Origin: Zymomonas sp.
GTDB lineage: Bacteria > Pseudomonadota > Alphaproteobacteria > Sphingomonadales > Sphingomonadaceae
Reading direction: 5' to 3'
Assembly: GCA_027489105.1 (NCBI GenBank)
Contig: JAIYAJ010000359.1
Span: 1 to 11,769 of the forward strand
DNA length: 11,769 nucleotides
This document shows positions 1 to 7,838 of this stretch, in pieces. Both the position numbers and the translations under genes were made by a program. The notes below the pieces were generated by a model. It worked only from the letters and a program-made list of their open reading frames with translations. It searched no databases and was not told where the DNA came from. How positions within the stretch are numbered: the stretch's first letter is position 1; each line of letters opens with the position of its first letter.

Positions 1-1191
1 AAGGTCACCCGCAAGTCGACCAGCGGCGAACTCCGACTCGCATCGAACGGCAAGCAGGCGCTCGAGTGGAGCATCGGCACCGTGGTCGGCAAGGACAGCG
101 GCCTTAGCGACCAGTCGACCTTCCACGGCGCTCAGAGCCCGCTCTGCCCGGCCTCGACCGGTGGCCGCTGCAACGGCCTCGAAGTAACGGGTGCCGACGG
201 CTACAGCACGTCAAAATATTTCGCGCTGTTCGCCCAGGGCACCTGGAACATCTCTGACCAGTGGGCCGCGACCGCCGGCGTCCGCTATTCGAAAGAGAAG
301 GTCACCAACGACTCGCAAACCCGCTCGAACACCATCCTGACCGGCATCAACGACCGCTCGGCCAGTTTCGACGACGTCTCGCCGAAGTTCACGATCAGCT
401 ACAAGCCGCAGACCGACTGGATGATCTTCGCGACCGCCTCGCGCGGCTTCAAGGCGGGTGGCACGCAAACGGCAAATACGGCGCAGCTGCGCAACGAGTT
501 CGATCCGGAAACGCTGTGGAACTATGAACTCGGCACCAAATTCGACCTGTTCGACAAGCGCGTCCGTGTCGACATCACCGGTTTCTACATGGACTGGAAA
601 AAGATCCAGCAGACGATCCGTTTCCAGTTCATCGATCCGGTCACCGGGCTGCTCCGGGGCGTCAGCGGTATCGACAATGCCGCAGCTGCTGAGAGCTACG
701 GCATCGAAGCCAGCTTCGACGCCAAGCTGACCGACTTCTGGATGCTGAGCGGCCAGGTCGGTTACAACAAGTCGAAGTATAAGGATTGGAAGAACGCGCT
801 GATCGATGGCAACGTGATCGACGTCAGCGGCCAGGAGCTGACCAACGCTCCCGAATGGACGCTGGGTGCGCAGACTCAGTACACTGTTCCGATCACCGAC
901 GAGCTCGAATCCTTCGCCCGCGTCGAATGGAACTATCGCGCCAAGATGGTCTCCAATCCCTTCTATTATCTCTACAAGAACGTCGCGGGTGAGCCGTTCC
1001 TCAGCCCGAGCTACCACAATGTGAACGTCCGTCTCGGCGTCGAGACCGAGAAGTTCCGCGCCGTCGTGTTCGTGGAGAATCTCTTCAAGGAGAAGTACTA
1101 CGCGAACGCCTATGAGAAGGCCTTCTACAGCGGCGTTCAGGTGGAGCCGTCCTTCCGCCAGTTCGGCGTGAACGTCGGCTACAAGTTCTGA
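1..1191 (+). CDS. TonB-dependent outer-membrane receptor, C-terminal part (5' end outside window)
   Basis: The reading frame is open from the first base and ends in TGA at 1189-1191, giving the last 396 residues of a larger protein. The 'ELRLASNG' stretch near the window start, the 'SRGFKAGG' segment, alternating aromatic/polar strands, the 'VFVENLFKEKYY' segment and a final '..GVNVGYKF' with terminal Phe (the beta-signal for outer-membrane assembly) are typical of the 22-strand barrel of TonB-dependent receptors. Such receptors import siderophores, glycans, aromatic or peptide-like compounds using TonB/ExbB/ExbD energy. The plug domain and TonB box lie upstream and cannot be seen, so the ligand is unknown. 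A terminator follows directly, so the downstream hydrolase genes probably have their own promoter or depend on read-through. Adjacency to three exported hydrolases suggests uptake of their substrate. The family call is secure; the ligand is open. Confidence 0.93.
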   Translation, partial: KVTRKSTSGELRLASNGKQALEWSIGTVVGKDSGLSDQSTFHGAQSPLCPASTGGRCNGLEVTGADGYSTSKYFALFAQGTWNISDQWAATAGVRYSKEKVTNDSQTRSNTILTGINDRSASFDDVSPKFTISYKPQTDWMIFATASRGFKAGGTQTANTAQLRNEFDPETLWNYELGTKFDLFDKRVRVDITGFYMDWKKIQQTIRFQFIDPVTGLLRGVSGIDNAAAAESYGIEASFDAKLTDFWMLSGQVGYNKSKYKDWKNALIDGNVIDVSGQELTNAPEWTLGAQTQYTVPITDELESFARVEWNYRAKMVSNPFYYLYKNVAGEPFLSPSYHNVNVRLGVETEKFRAVVFVENLFKEKYYANAYEKAFYSGVQVEPSFRQFGVNVGYKF

Positions 1192-1200
1192 CAATGAAAA

Positions 1201-1233
1201 AAGGGCGGCGGCCATCGGGTCGCCGCCCTTCTT
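1201..1233 (+). terminator. Rho-independent terminator after the TonB receptor
   Basis: A perfect 10-bp stem, AAGGGCGGCG at 1201-1210 and its complement at 1221-1230, encloses a 10-base loop. An A-run precedes it and a short T-rich stretch (CTTCTTTAT) follows. It starts 9 bases after the receptor stop codon. The T-tract is imperfect, so termination may be partial. Confidence 0.8.
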
Positions 1234-1278
1234 TATCGACCCCGCAAACATGATCCTCGTGGGGGCGGGGATGACGAT

Positions 1279-2805
1279 ATGGGAAAGAGGCCGATGCGGC
1301 ACTGGCTGATGACCATCCTGCTCGCCTGCCTGGCCTTTGGAGCCTCCCCCGCGAGCGCCACCGAAACCGATAGCGCGGCCGCCTGCGCGCAGCTCTCCAG
1401 CATCACGCTCGATCTTTCGCCGGAAATGCCGGCGCATATTCTGTCCTCGGACATGATCGCCACAAGCGGATCGACGCTGGCCCTGTGCCGCGTGCGCGGC
1501 TATGTATCACCCAACACCCATTTCCAGATCACCCTCCCCGCCTCCGGCTGGAATGGGAAGTTCTTCTACGCCGGCTGCACCGGTTCCTGCGGGATGGCCG
1601 GGGAGTCGCTGTGGGCGCGCGAGTGCGACTATCCGGTCGCGCGCGGCTATGCCTGCATCTTGTCCGACATGGGCCACCGCTCCGGGCCCGGCGACGGGCT
1701 GTGGGCCTGGCGCGACCTGGAGGCGAAGATCGACTTCGCCTATCGCGCCACCCACCGGACAGCCCTCGTCGGCAAGGCCATCGTCAGCGCCTTCTACGCG
1801 CAGCCCGCCAAGCGTTCCTATTTCATGGGCTGTTCGACCGGCGGGCGCCAGGGCCTCGTCTCCGCCCAGCGCTTCCCCGAGGATTTCGACGGCATCATCG
1901 CCGGCGCCCCCGTCGTCAGCGAAGCCGGAACCTCGATGAGCTTCGTCTGGACGCTCAACAGCCTCGCGCGTGCCGACGGCAGCCCGATCTTCGACGACCG
2001 CAGCCTCGCCATCCTCCATCGCGGCGCAGTCGCGGCGCTGGACGCCGCCGACGGGCGCAAGGACGGCGTCATCGGCAATCCCCGTGCGCGCTTCGATCCC
2101 GGCACCCTCGCCTGCAACGGCATGACCGGCGACTGCCTGACACCCGAACAGATCGAAGCCGCGCGAAAAGTCTATGCCGGCCCGGTGAACGCAAAGGGCC
2201 AGCCCGTCTATCGGGGCGGCGGTTTCCTGCCGGGATCCGAGTTGGGCTGGCGCGCCTTTCTGTCGATCGGTGGCCCTGCCTCGGCGACCCGCTCAGGTAC
2301 TGACACCACGCGTTATATCCAGTCCGACTTCGGCCCCGGATGGGAAGCGAAGGCGTTCGACTTCGACCGCGACCCCGACCGGTTGCGTGAATATGAAGTG
2401 CTCTACTCCGCTTCCAATCCGGATCTGCGCGCCTACAGGGATCGGGGCGGGAAGCTGTTGATCTACCATGGCTGGGCCGATGCGCGCGTCGCGCCGCTCA
2501 ACAGCGTCGACTATTATGGCGCCGTCACCCGCACCATGGGCGGTCAGGCGGCGACCGAGAGCTTCGCGCGGCTCGTCATGGTCCCCGGCATGGAGCATTG
2601 CTGGGGCGGCGATGGCCGCTTCGCGATCGACTATATCGCCGCGATGGAGGATTGGGTGGAGCGCGACGTGTCGCCCGCCACCCTGCGCGCCGCGCACCGA
2701 TCCCCCGCAACCACCAGCGACGGCGCAACCTTCATCCAGAGCTTCCCTGCTCCCGCCGGCAGCGAGCGCGCGGTGCACGTGCTTCCGACCTACAAGGTCC
2801 AATGA
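1279..2805 (+). CDS. Exported tannase/feruloyl-esterase family hydrolase
   Basis: This 508-residue protein belongs to the tannase/feruloyl esterase family (PF07519), serine esterases that include FaeB-type feruloyl esterases, fungal tannases and the MHETase of Ideonella. A Sec signal peptide occupies about residues 1-27 (hydrophobic core, then ASPASA). The family's CS-D-HC arrangement is complete: Cys185-Ser186 in GCSTGGRQG, Asp401 in YHGWAD, and His440-Cys441 in PGMEHCWGG. The two cysteines are expected to form the disulfide that joins the nucleophile and histidine loops. Residues 255-265 (DAADGRKDGVI) match the calcium-binding loop, and Cys279/Cys286 probably pair. The start is ATG 1279 behind a G-rich ribosome site; ATG 1294, behind GGGAAAGAGG, is an alternative that keeps the signal peptide. 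It probably leads an operon with the next two genes. It likely cleaves aromatic or phenolic esters in the periplasm or outside the cell; the exact substrate is not predictable. Confidence 0.92.
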   Translation: MGKRPMRHWLMTILLACLAFGASPASATETDSAAACAQLSSITLDLSPEMPAHILSSDMIATSGSTLALCRVRGYVSPNTHFQITLPASGWNGKFFYAGCTGSCGMAGESLWARECDYPVARGYACILSDMGHRSGPGDGLWAWRDLEAKIDFAYRATHRTALVGKAIVSAFYAQPAKRSYFMGCSTGGRQGLVSAQRFPEDFDGIIAGAPVVSEAGTSMSFVWTLNSLARADGSPIFDDRSLAILHRGAVAALDAADGRKDGVIGNPRARFDPGTLACNGMTGDCLTPEQIEAARKVYAGPVNAKGQPVYRGGGFLPGSELGWRAFLSIGGPASATRSGTDTTRYIQSDFGPGWEAKAFDFDRDPDRLREYEVLYSASNPDLRAYRDRGGKLLIYHGWADARVAPLNSVDYYGAVTRTMGGQAATESFARLVMVPGMEHCWGGDGRFAIDYIAAMEDWVERDVSPATLRAAHRSPATTSDGATFIQSFPAPAGSERAVHVLPTYKVQ

Positions 2806-2828
2806 GATAACCCCGCTTTCCGTTTCCC

Positions 2829-2834
2829 GAGGAG
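2829..2834 (+). promoter_or_regulatory. Ribosome binding site fixing a GTG start
   Basis: GAGGAG lies 7 bases before GTG 2842. This is ideal spacing and supports GTG as the start of the DUF885 gene, placing the twin-arginine signal at the very N terminus. Confidence 0.75.
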
Positions 2835-2841
2835 TATTTCC

Positions 2842-4662
2842 GTGTTGATCGATCGTCGCCGCTTCCTTCATGCCGCCGCCGGCACCACCGCCCTCGGCCT
2901 TGTCGGGCCGATGCAGGGCGTCTGGGCGGCCGCGACCGGCTCGGGCGACGCCGCGCTGGAAGCGCTCCTCCAGCGGCACACCGAAGCCTTCCTCCGCCGC
3001 TCGCCGGAAGAGGCGACGGGCAATGATTATGACAAGGGCGCCAACGCCTATCTGCGTACGCGGCTCGACGACCGTTCCCTCGCGGCGCGCGAGACCGACC
3101 GCGCGGCGGTGAAGCTCGGTCTGCAGCAGCTTCGCGCCCTGTCGCCCGCCGGCCTGTCGCCGCGCGCGGCGCTCGACCGCGACGTCGCCCTCTATGTCTA
3201 CGAGACGCTCGACGACATGCTCGGCCGCTATGGCTATATGGACATGAACCTGCGGCCGAGCCCCTATGTCGTCAGCCAGATGAACGGCGCTTATTACTGG
3301 CTGCCCGACTTCATCGGTGGGCGTCATCCGATCAAGGACGCGGCCGATGCCGACGCCTGGTACAGCCGCCTCGCCGCGCTCGCCACCGCGCTCGATCAGG
3401 AGAGCGAGCGGATCAGGCATGACGCCGCGATGGGGATCATCCCGCCGAGCTTCGTGATCGCCAAGACGATCGCCCAGATCAAGGGCCTGCGCGACGGCAA
3501 GCCGCTCGAATCCGCGCTCATTGCCCCGGCGCTCAAGAAGCTCGCAGCCCTCGGCCGACAGGGCGACGACGCCCGCGCCGAGACGATTTTCCGCGATCGC
3601 ATCGTACCCGCGCTCGACCGGCAGATCGCGGCGTTCGAGGCGATTGCCCCCAAGGCCGTCGACGTCGCCGGCGTCTGGCGCCTGCCCGACGGCGATGCCT
3701 ATTATGCGGCGGCGGTCCGCTCGAACACGACCGCCGACATCGCGCCGGGCGATCTGCACAAGCTGGGGCTGGAGCAATGCCGCCAGCTAATCGAGCAGAT
3801 CGACACGCTGTTGAAGGCGCAGGGTATGTCGCAGGGGTCGGTCGGCGCGCGCATCGGCGCCCTCAACCAGGACGCCCGTTTCAAGGTCAGCGACGACGAT
3901 GCCGGGCGCGAGAAGCTGCTCGCGCTCGCCACCGGCTATATCAAGGACATCACCGCACGGCTGCCGCAGGCCTTCGGCATCTCGACCGTCGATCCGGTCA
4001 TCGTCCGGCGCATCCCGCCCGCGATCGAGGCGGGCGCGCCCGGTGCCTTCTATGGCGAGGGTGCCCCCGGCGAACCCGGCGTCTATTCGCTCAACCTTCA
4101 GCATCCGAGCGAGCATGCGACCTGGCGCCTGCCCACGCTGACCCATCATGAAGCGGTCCCCGGCCACCATTTCCAATATAGCGTGCTCAATCATGCCCCG
4201 GCCCTGCCGCTGTTCCGCAAGGTCGTGCGCTTCTCGGCCTATACCGAAGGCTGGGCGCTCTATGCGCAGCAGGTCGCCGCCGAACTGGGCATCTATGAGA
4301 ATGATCCTTTCGGACGGATCGGCGAGCTTCAGTCGCAGCTGTTCCGCGCCGCGCGGATCGTCGTCGACACCGGCATCCATCATGAGCGCTGGACCAAGGA
4401 CGAGGCGGTCGCCTGGATGGTCGACAATGCCGGCGAACAGCCGCTGGCGACCGAACGCGAGGTAACCCGCTACGCCGTCTATCCGGGCCAGGCGTGCAGC
4501 TTCAAGGTTGGCGCGAACCGCATTGTCGCAGCGCGCGAGGCCGCCCGCAAGACGATGGGCGACCGCTTCGACGTGCGCGGCTTCCACGACCTCATCCTCA
4601 CCTCCGGCCCGATGCCGATGGCGGTTCTCGAAAAGGCCGTCGCGCAATGGGCCGCAGCCTGA
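2842..4662 (+). CDS. Tat-exported DUF885 family protein, predicted metallohydrolase
   Basis: The 606-residue product has the normal length and motifs of the DUF885 family (PF05960), largely uncharacterised bacterial proteins thought to be zincin-like metallopeptidases. The N terminus, DRRRFLHAAAG followed by a hydrophobic segment and VWAAA, is a twin-arginine (Tat) signal, so the protein is probably folded with its metal before export. Most of it should be helical. The probable metal site is the family motif HHEAVPGHH, His435 to His443 with Glu437 as candidate catalytic base, and YTEGWALYA with Glu469 as a likely further ligand. It starts at GTG 2842, 36 bases after the esterase gene, and is followed 25 bases later by the amidohydrolase gene, so the three are probably co-transcribed. 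A peptidase-like role on the same imported substrate is inferred. The family assignment is strong; the activity is unproven. Confidence 0.9.
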   Translation: MLIDRRRFLHAAAGTTALGLVGPMQGVWAAATGSGDAALEALLQRHTEAFLRRSPEEATGNDYDKGANAYLRTRLDDRSLAARETDRAAVKLGLQQLRALSPAGLSPRAALDRDVALYVYETLDDMLGRYGYMDMNLRPSPYVVSQMNGAYYWLPDFIGGRHPIKDAADADAWYSRLAALATALDQESERIRHDAAMGIIPPSFVIAKTIAQIKGLRDGKPLESALIAPALKKLAALGRQGDDARAETIFRDRIVPALDRQIAAFEAIAPKAVDVAGVWRLPDGDAYYAAAVRSNTTADIAPGDLHKLGLEQCRQLIEQIDTLLKAQGMSQGSVGARIGALNQDARFKVSDDDAGREKLLALATGYIKDITARLPQAFGISTVDPVIVRRIPPAIEAGAPGAFYGEGAPGEPGVYSLNLQHPSEHATWRLPTLTHHEAVPGHHFQYSVLNHAPALPLFRKVVRFSAYTEGWALYAQQVAAELGIYENDPFGRIGELQSQLFRAARIVVDTGIHHERWTKDEAVAWMVDNAGEQPLATEREVTRYAVYPGQACSFKVGANRIVAAREAARKTMGDRFDVRGFHDLILTSGPMPMAVLEKAVAQWAAA

Positions 4663-4670
4663 CACTCCAC

Positions 4671-4676
4671 AGGGGA
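4671..4676 (+). promoter_or_regulatory. Ribosome binding site for the amidohydrolase start
   Basis: AGGGGA lies 11 bases before ATG 4688, slightly long spacing. It favours ATG 4688, which is followed at once by a signal peptide, over an in-frame extension reaching back to 4508 inside the preceding gene. Confidence 0.6.
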
Positions 4677-4687
4677 ATGATCACATC

Positions 4688-6013
4688 ATGAAGACCAAGA
4701 GCTTCCGAATTGCGATACTGGCCTTGCTGGCGGGCATCGCCATGCCCGCCGTCGCGCACGCGGCGGCGAGCGCCGAACCGGTCAAAGCCCAGGCCAGCAG
4801 CAAGACGATCGCGCTGACCGACGCCAATATCGTCGCGATCGACGGCGGTGCCCCGATCCGCAATGCCGTGCTGGTCGTGCGCGACGGCAAGATCCTGGCC
4901 GCCGGCCCCGCCGCATCGGTGAAGATCCCCGAGGACGCGGAGATCGTGTCGATGGGGGGCAAGTGGCTCGCTCCCGGCCTGATGAACATGCACGTCCACC
5001 TTGGCCTCAAGCTGCCGGGCGCCGAGGGAGCAGCACTGGCCAACGAGACCGACCCGCAGCTGGCCCTGCGCATGGCCGCCAATGCGCGCAAATCGCTGCT
5101 CGCGGGCGTCACCACGCTCCGGCTGGTCGGCGAGGACCATGGCGTCGACTTCGCCGTCCGCCGCGCGATCGAAAAGGGCGAGATCATCGGCCCGCGCATC
5201 AAGACGGCGGGCGAGATCATCGTCCCCACCGGCGGCCATGGCTCGCTCGAGGCCGACGGCCCCTATGCGCTGGCCCATGCCGTGCGCGAGCAGATCAAGC
5301 AGGGCGCCGACTGGATCAAGATCGCCATTTCGGGCGGAATCGCCGACACCCATGGCAGCATCTCCGCCGCGCCGATGACCGACGAGGAGCTCAAGACCCT
5401 GATCGAGGTCGCGCATCGCAACGGCATCAAGGTCACCGCGCATAACGGCTCGGCCGAGGCGGCGAAACAGTCGCTCGCCATGGGCATCAACTGCTTCGAG
5501 CATGGCTATCATCTGAGCGAGGACAATCTGAAGGAGATGAAGGCGAAGGGCGTCTGGCTTGTGCCCACCGCCGTCGTCACCCAGGAAGGCGCCAAGGAAT
5601 TCTACAAGAAGATCGGCTCGCCCGACTGGTATCTCGAGCGGGTCGATTCGACCGGCAAGGACCATTGGGCGATGCTGCAGAAGGCGATCCGCCTGGGCGT
5701 AAACATCGGCCTCGGCACCGACCAGTTCCCCTTCGAGCCCAATGGCGGCACCACCGCCACGGTGGCGGAGGCAGAGCTGTACGTGAAGGCCGGCATGACC
5801 CCGCTCCAGGCGCTCCAGTCGGGCACGACCCAGACCGCGAAGCTGCTCGGCATCGAGGACCAGGTCGGCCGTCTGACCCCGGGCATGGCCGCCGATATCA
5901 TCGCAGTCGACAGCGACCCGACCGCCGACATCTCGGCGCTGCGCACGATCAGCTTCGTGATGAAGGCCGGCCGCATCTACCGCGACGACACCCACGGCAA
6001 GCTCGCCGACTAA
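4688..6013 (+). CDS. Exported metal-dependent amidohydrolase (Xaa-Pro dipeptidase-like)
   Basis: This 441-residue protein is a member of the amidohydrolase superfamily, closest by motif pattern to the secreted Xaa-Pro-dipeptidase-like and carboxypeptidase-like branch. A Sec signal peptide spans about residues 1-25 (AILALLAGIAMPAVAHA). The binuclear metal site is complete: His102 and His104 in MHVHLG, Lys211 in WIKIAISGG (the bridging, usually carbamylated lysine), His252 in TAHNGS, His272 in FEHGYH, and catalytic Asp345 in GLGTDQF. The flanking strands (residues 41-95 and 385-432) form the usual small beta-sandwich around the barrel. Studied relatives cleave Xaa-Arg/Lys/Pro peptides or N-acyl amino acids, and some act on ochratoxin A. 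It is probably the last gene of the hydrolase operon and would release an amino acid or amine from a partly degraded substrate. The fold and chemistry are well supported; specificity is unknown. Confidence 0.92.
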   Translation: MKTKSFRIAILALLAGIAMPAVAHAAASAEPVKAQASSKTIALTDANIVAIDGGAPIRNAVLVVRDGKILAAGPAASVKIPEDAEIVSMGGKWLAPGLMNMHVHLGLKLPGAEGAALANETDPQLALRMAANARKSLLAGVTTLRLVGEDHGVDFAVRRAIEKGEIIGPRIKTAGEIIVPTGGHGSLEADGPYALAHAVREQIKQGADWIKIAISGGIADTHGSISAAPMTDEELKTLIEVAHRNGIKVTAHNGSAEAAKQSLAMGINCFEHGYHLSEDNLKEMKAKGVWLVPTAVVTQEGAKEFYKKIGSPDWYLERVDSTGKDHWAMLQKAIRLGVNIGLGTDQFPFEPNGGTTATVAEAELYVKAGMTPLQALQSGTTQTAKLLGIEDQVGRLTPGMAADIIAVDSDPTADISALRTISFVMKAGRIYRDDTHGKLAD

Positions 6014-6022
6014 GGACCTGGG

Positions 6023-6051
6023 GCCGGGTCCGTCGTCGAGGCGGATCCGGC
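6023..6051. terminator. Hairpin between convergent genes, possible two-way terminator
   Basis: GCCGGGTCCG at 6023-6032 pairs with CGGATCCGGC at 6042-6051 (10 bp with one G-T pair, 9-base loop). It lies in the 46-base gap between the amidohydrolase stop and the end of the minus-strand DUF6311 gene. Neither side has a clear T-tract, so a terminator role rests mainly on position. Confidence 0.45.
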
Positions 6052-6059
6052 TGCGGCCT

Positions 6060-7802
6060 TCAGCGCGCCTGCATGCCGGGCGCGAAGACCGGGATGCCGT
6101 CGACCTTAGCTACCCGCCCCTGCCCCGAGCGCGCCAGCCGGCCTAGATCGGAAGCGGAAACGCCGTCGGTGATCCACAGTGTATCTGCGGAAAGGCGCAG
6201 CTCCCTGAGCTCAGCCGCGCGCCGGCGGACCAGTGCATCAAATGATCCGGCATCGTAGCGGGCGAGATAGATGACGTCGGTCTTCAGGCCGTGACGCAGG
6301 GCCCAGGCGTCGATATCGCGATAGGCGGGATAGCGGTTCCGGGGCACGATCATCCGCACCGCGCGATAGCGGCCGGCCGCCTCGCTCCAGAAAGGCGAGG
6401 TCAGCGCGCTCGGCCAGACGTCGCCGCGCCGGGCATAGGCTTCGGCAGCCCCTCGCCAGCCGGCGCTGCTGTCGACGATCTGCACGATCGCGGCAGCCCA
6501 GAGCAGGATCGTCGCGCTCCGGCGTCCCACGCCCCTGAGCAAGACCCAGCAATTCGCGACCATCAGCCAATAGACCAGCGGCCAGGCGAAGCGACCGCTG
6601 CTCCGGAACATATGGCCGAGCGCTTCCAGCGGCGCTGGCCAGGGCAGATGCACCACATGCGAACCGAGGGCGACATAGGGGGTAATGGCGAGCAGGCCGA
6701 GCAGGCCGAGCGCAAGCCCCAGCCCGAGATGTGGAGCCCAACGCGGCCAGCACTGGACGCTGCGCGCAACGAAGACCGACGCTGCCAGTGAGACGAGCAC
6801 GCCAGCACCGAGATAGGCGAAACCCTCGACCTCTTCCGCCGTGGCGCTCTGGCTCGGGATCAGCCAGGACCAGCCGCGCGGATCGATCGGGGAGAGCAGA
6901 TTGGCCTTGTAGATACCAAAGCCCCATTCGATCGAGATCGCATGAACACTGCCGTCGCCGGTCTTCGCGAGCCAGAGCACGCCCGTCAGCCAGGCGGTTG
7001 CAGCCATCGCGGCGAGGCCCGCTGCCGCTCCTAACAGCAGGCGCCGCAGCGCCGGCCCGCTGGCCCCCACTGTCCCCCGCCAAAGCTCGGCACCCCAGAT
7101 CGCCGCGACCATCGCCAGCAAATAGGGATGGATCAGGATCGTCAGCGTGAGCAGTGCCCCCCACGGCCAGGCCCTGCGATGCATGTCCGGCGACAGATAG
7201 AGCCAGATCGCCGCAAGGATGAGCCATTGGCCGCATAGGGTCAGGTGGAAGATGGCGGGCATGATCGCCCGTGCCAGGAAGCACGGGGCGAAGAGGAAGA
7301 GCAGCACGATAGCGGGGCGCTGCCAGTCGTCGGCGCCGATCCGGACAGCGATCGCGCGAGCGAACAGCGCCTGCAGCAGGAAGCAGCCGAGCAGCCACCA
7401 GCCGAAATATTGAAAGGGCTCCGGCAGGATCGGGCCGAGCAGCTTGAAGACCATCGCCAGCAGCGGATTGGCATCCGCCATCATCACGCTGCCCGCTATG
7501 TCCATGCCATAATCGGGGTTCGCGGCGATCGGCCAGGACCAGGGCGACGCCCGATAAAAGGCCCAGCCGAGATAATTGGTGGCCGCATCGTGGTCCGCCA
7601 GCCAGGCGATATTGGTCGGATCGAGTGGTGCGGGGCCGATGACAAAGACAAAGGCAATGATCGCGAGCGCGACGCTCACCACAATGTCCCGGTCGGGAAG
7701 GCCCGCCGGCAGAATCCCCACGCGGCGCGTCGTGGCTATCGTGTCCTGCCCCACGGCGTATTCTGGCCCCCCTTGCGCGGCGCCCCCGGCCGGTTCGGTC
7801 AC
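6060..7802 (-). CDS. DUF6311 family polytopic membrane protein, GT-C glycosyltransferase-like
   Basis: The product is 580 residues with about ten hydrophobic segments (roughly 39-58, 133-153, 163-182, 185-203, 213-237, 254-277, 329-347, 357-378, 405-423 and 429-446) and a soluble C-terminal part from about 450. The pattern of acidic loop LADHDAAT (69-75), then LGWAFYR, PWSWPI, DANPLLAMVFKLL and PEPFQYFGWW matches DUF6311. FRSSGRFAWP at 399-408 also recurs in related membrane proteins. DUF6311 resembles GT-C glycosyltransferases, which move sugars from lipid-linked donors on the periplasmic side; Asp70 and Asp72 are candidate catalytic residues by analogy only. The start is GTG 7802 with a weak ribosome site, 36 bases after the kinase gene in the same direction, so translation may depend on it. 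It converges on the amidohydrolase gene. The membrane-protein call is firm, the family likely, the enzymatic role inferred. Confidence 0.82.
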   Translation of the reverse strand: MTEPAGGAAQGGPEYAVGQDTIATTRRVGILPAGLPDRDIVVSVALAIIAFVFVIGPAPLDPTNIAWLADHDAATNYLGWAFYRASPWSWPIAANPDYGMDIAGSVMMADANPLLAMVFKLLGPILPEPFQYFGWWLLGCFLLQALFARAIAVRIGADDWQRPAIVLLFLFAPCFLARAIMPAIFHLTLCGQWLILAAIWLYLSPDMHRRAWPWGALLTLTILIHPYLLAMVAAIWGAELWRGTVGASGPALRRLLLGAAAGLAAMAATAWLTGVLWLAKTGDGSVHAISIEWGFGIYKANLLSPIDPRGWSWLIPSQSATAEEVEGFAYLGAGVLVSLAASVFVARSVQCWPRWAPHLGLGLALGLLGLLAITPYVALGSHVVHLPWPAPLEALGHMFRSSGRFAWPLVYWLMVANCWVLLRGVGRRSATILLWAAAIVQIVDSSAGWRGAAEAYARRGDVWPSALTSPFWSEAAGRYRAVRMIVPRNRYPAYRDIDAWALRHGLKTDVIYLARYDAGSFDALVRRRAAELRELRLSADTLWITDGVSASDLGRLARSGQGRVAKVDGIPVFAPGMQAR

Positions 7803-7838
7803 CTTCTAGGGCTGCGGCGCGGCTCCCTCAAGCGGCCA

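Noticed and set aside
211..1437. Long open frame of 408 codons on the minus strand across the TonB receptor
   Set aside because: It mirrors the receptor reading frame, has low-complexity Arg/Gly/Val-rich composition, and spans the terminator and the next gene's signal peptide. It is a shadow caused by high GC.
2293..3777. 494-codon minus-strand frame over the esterase and DUF885 genes
   Set aside because: It covers the 3' end of one well-supported gene and the 5' half of another, and shows no recognisable domain. Shadow frame.
4508..4687. In-frame N-terminal extension of the amidohydrolase
   Set aside because: It would overlap the end of the DUF885 gene and bury the signal peptide; ATG 4688 has a ribosome site.
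4598..5995. 465-codon minus-strand frame over the amidohydrolase
   Set aside because: It is antisense to all catalytic motifs of the amidohydrolase and shows no family features of its own.
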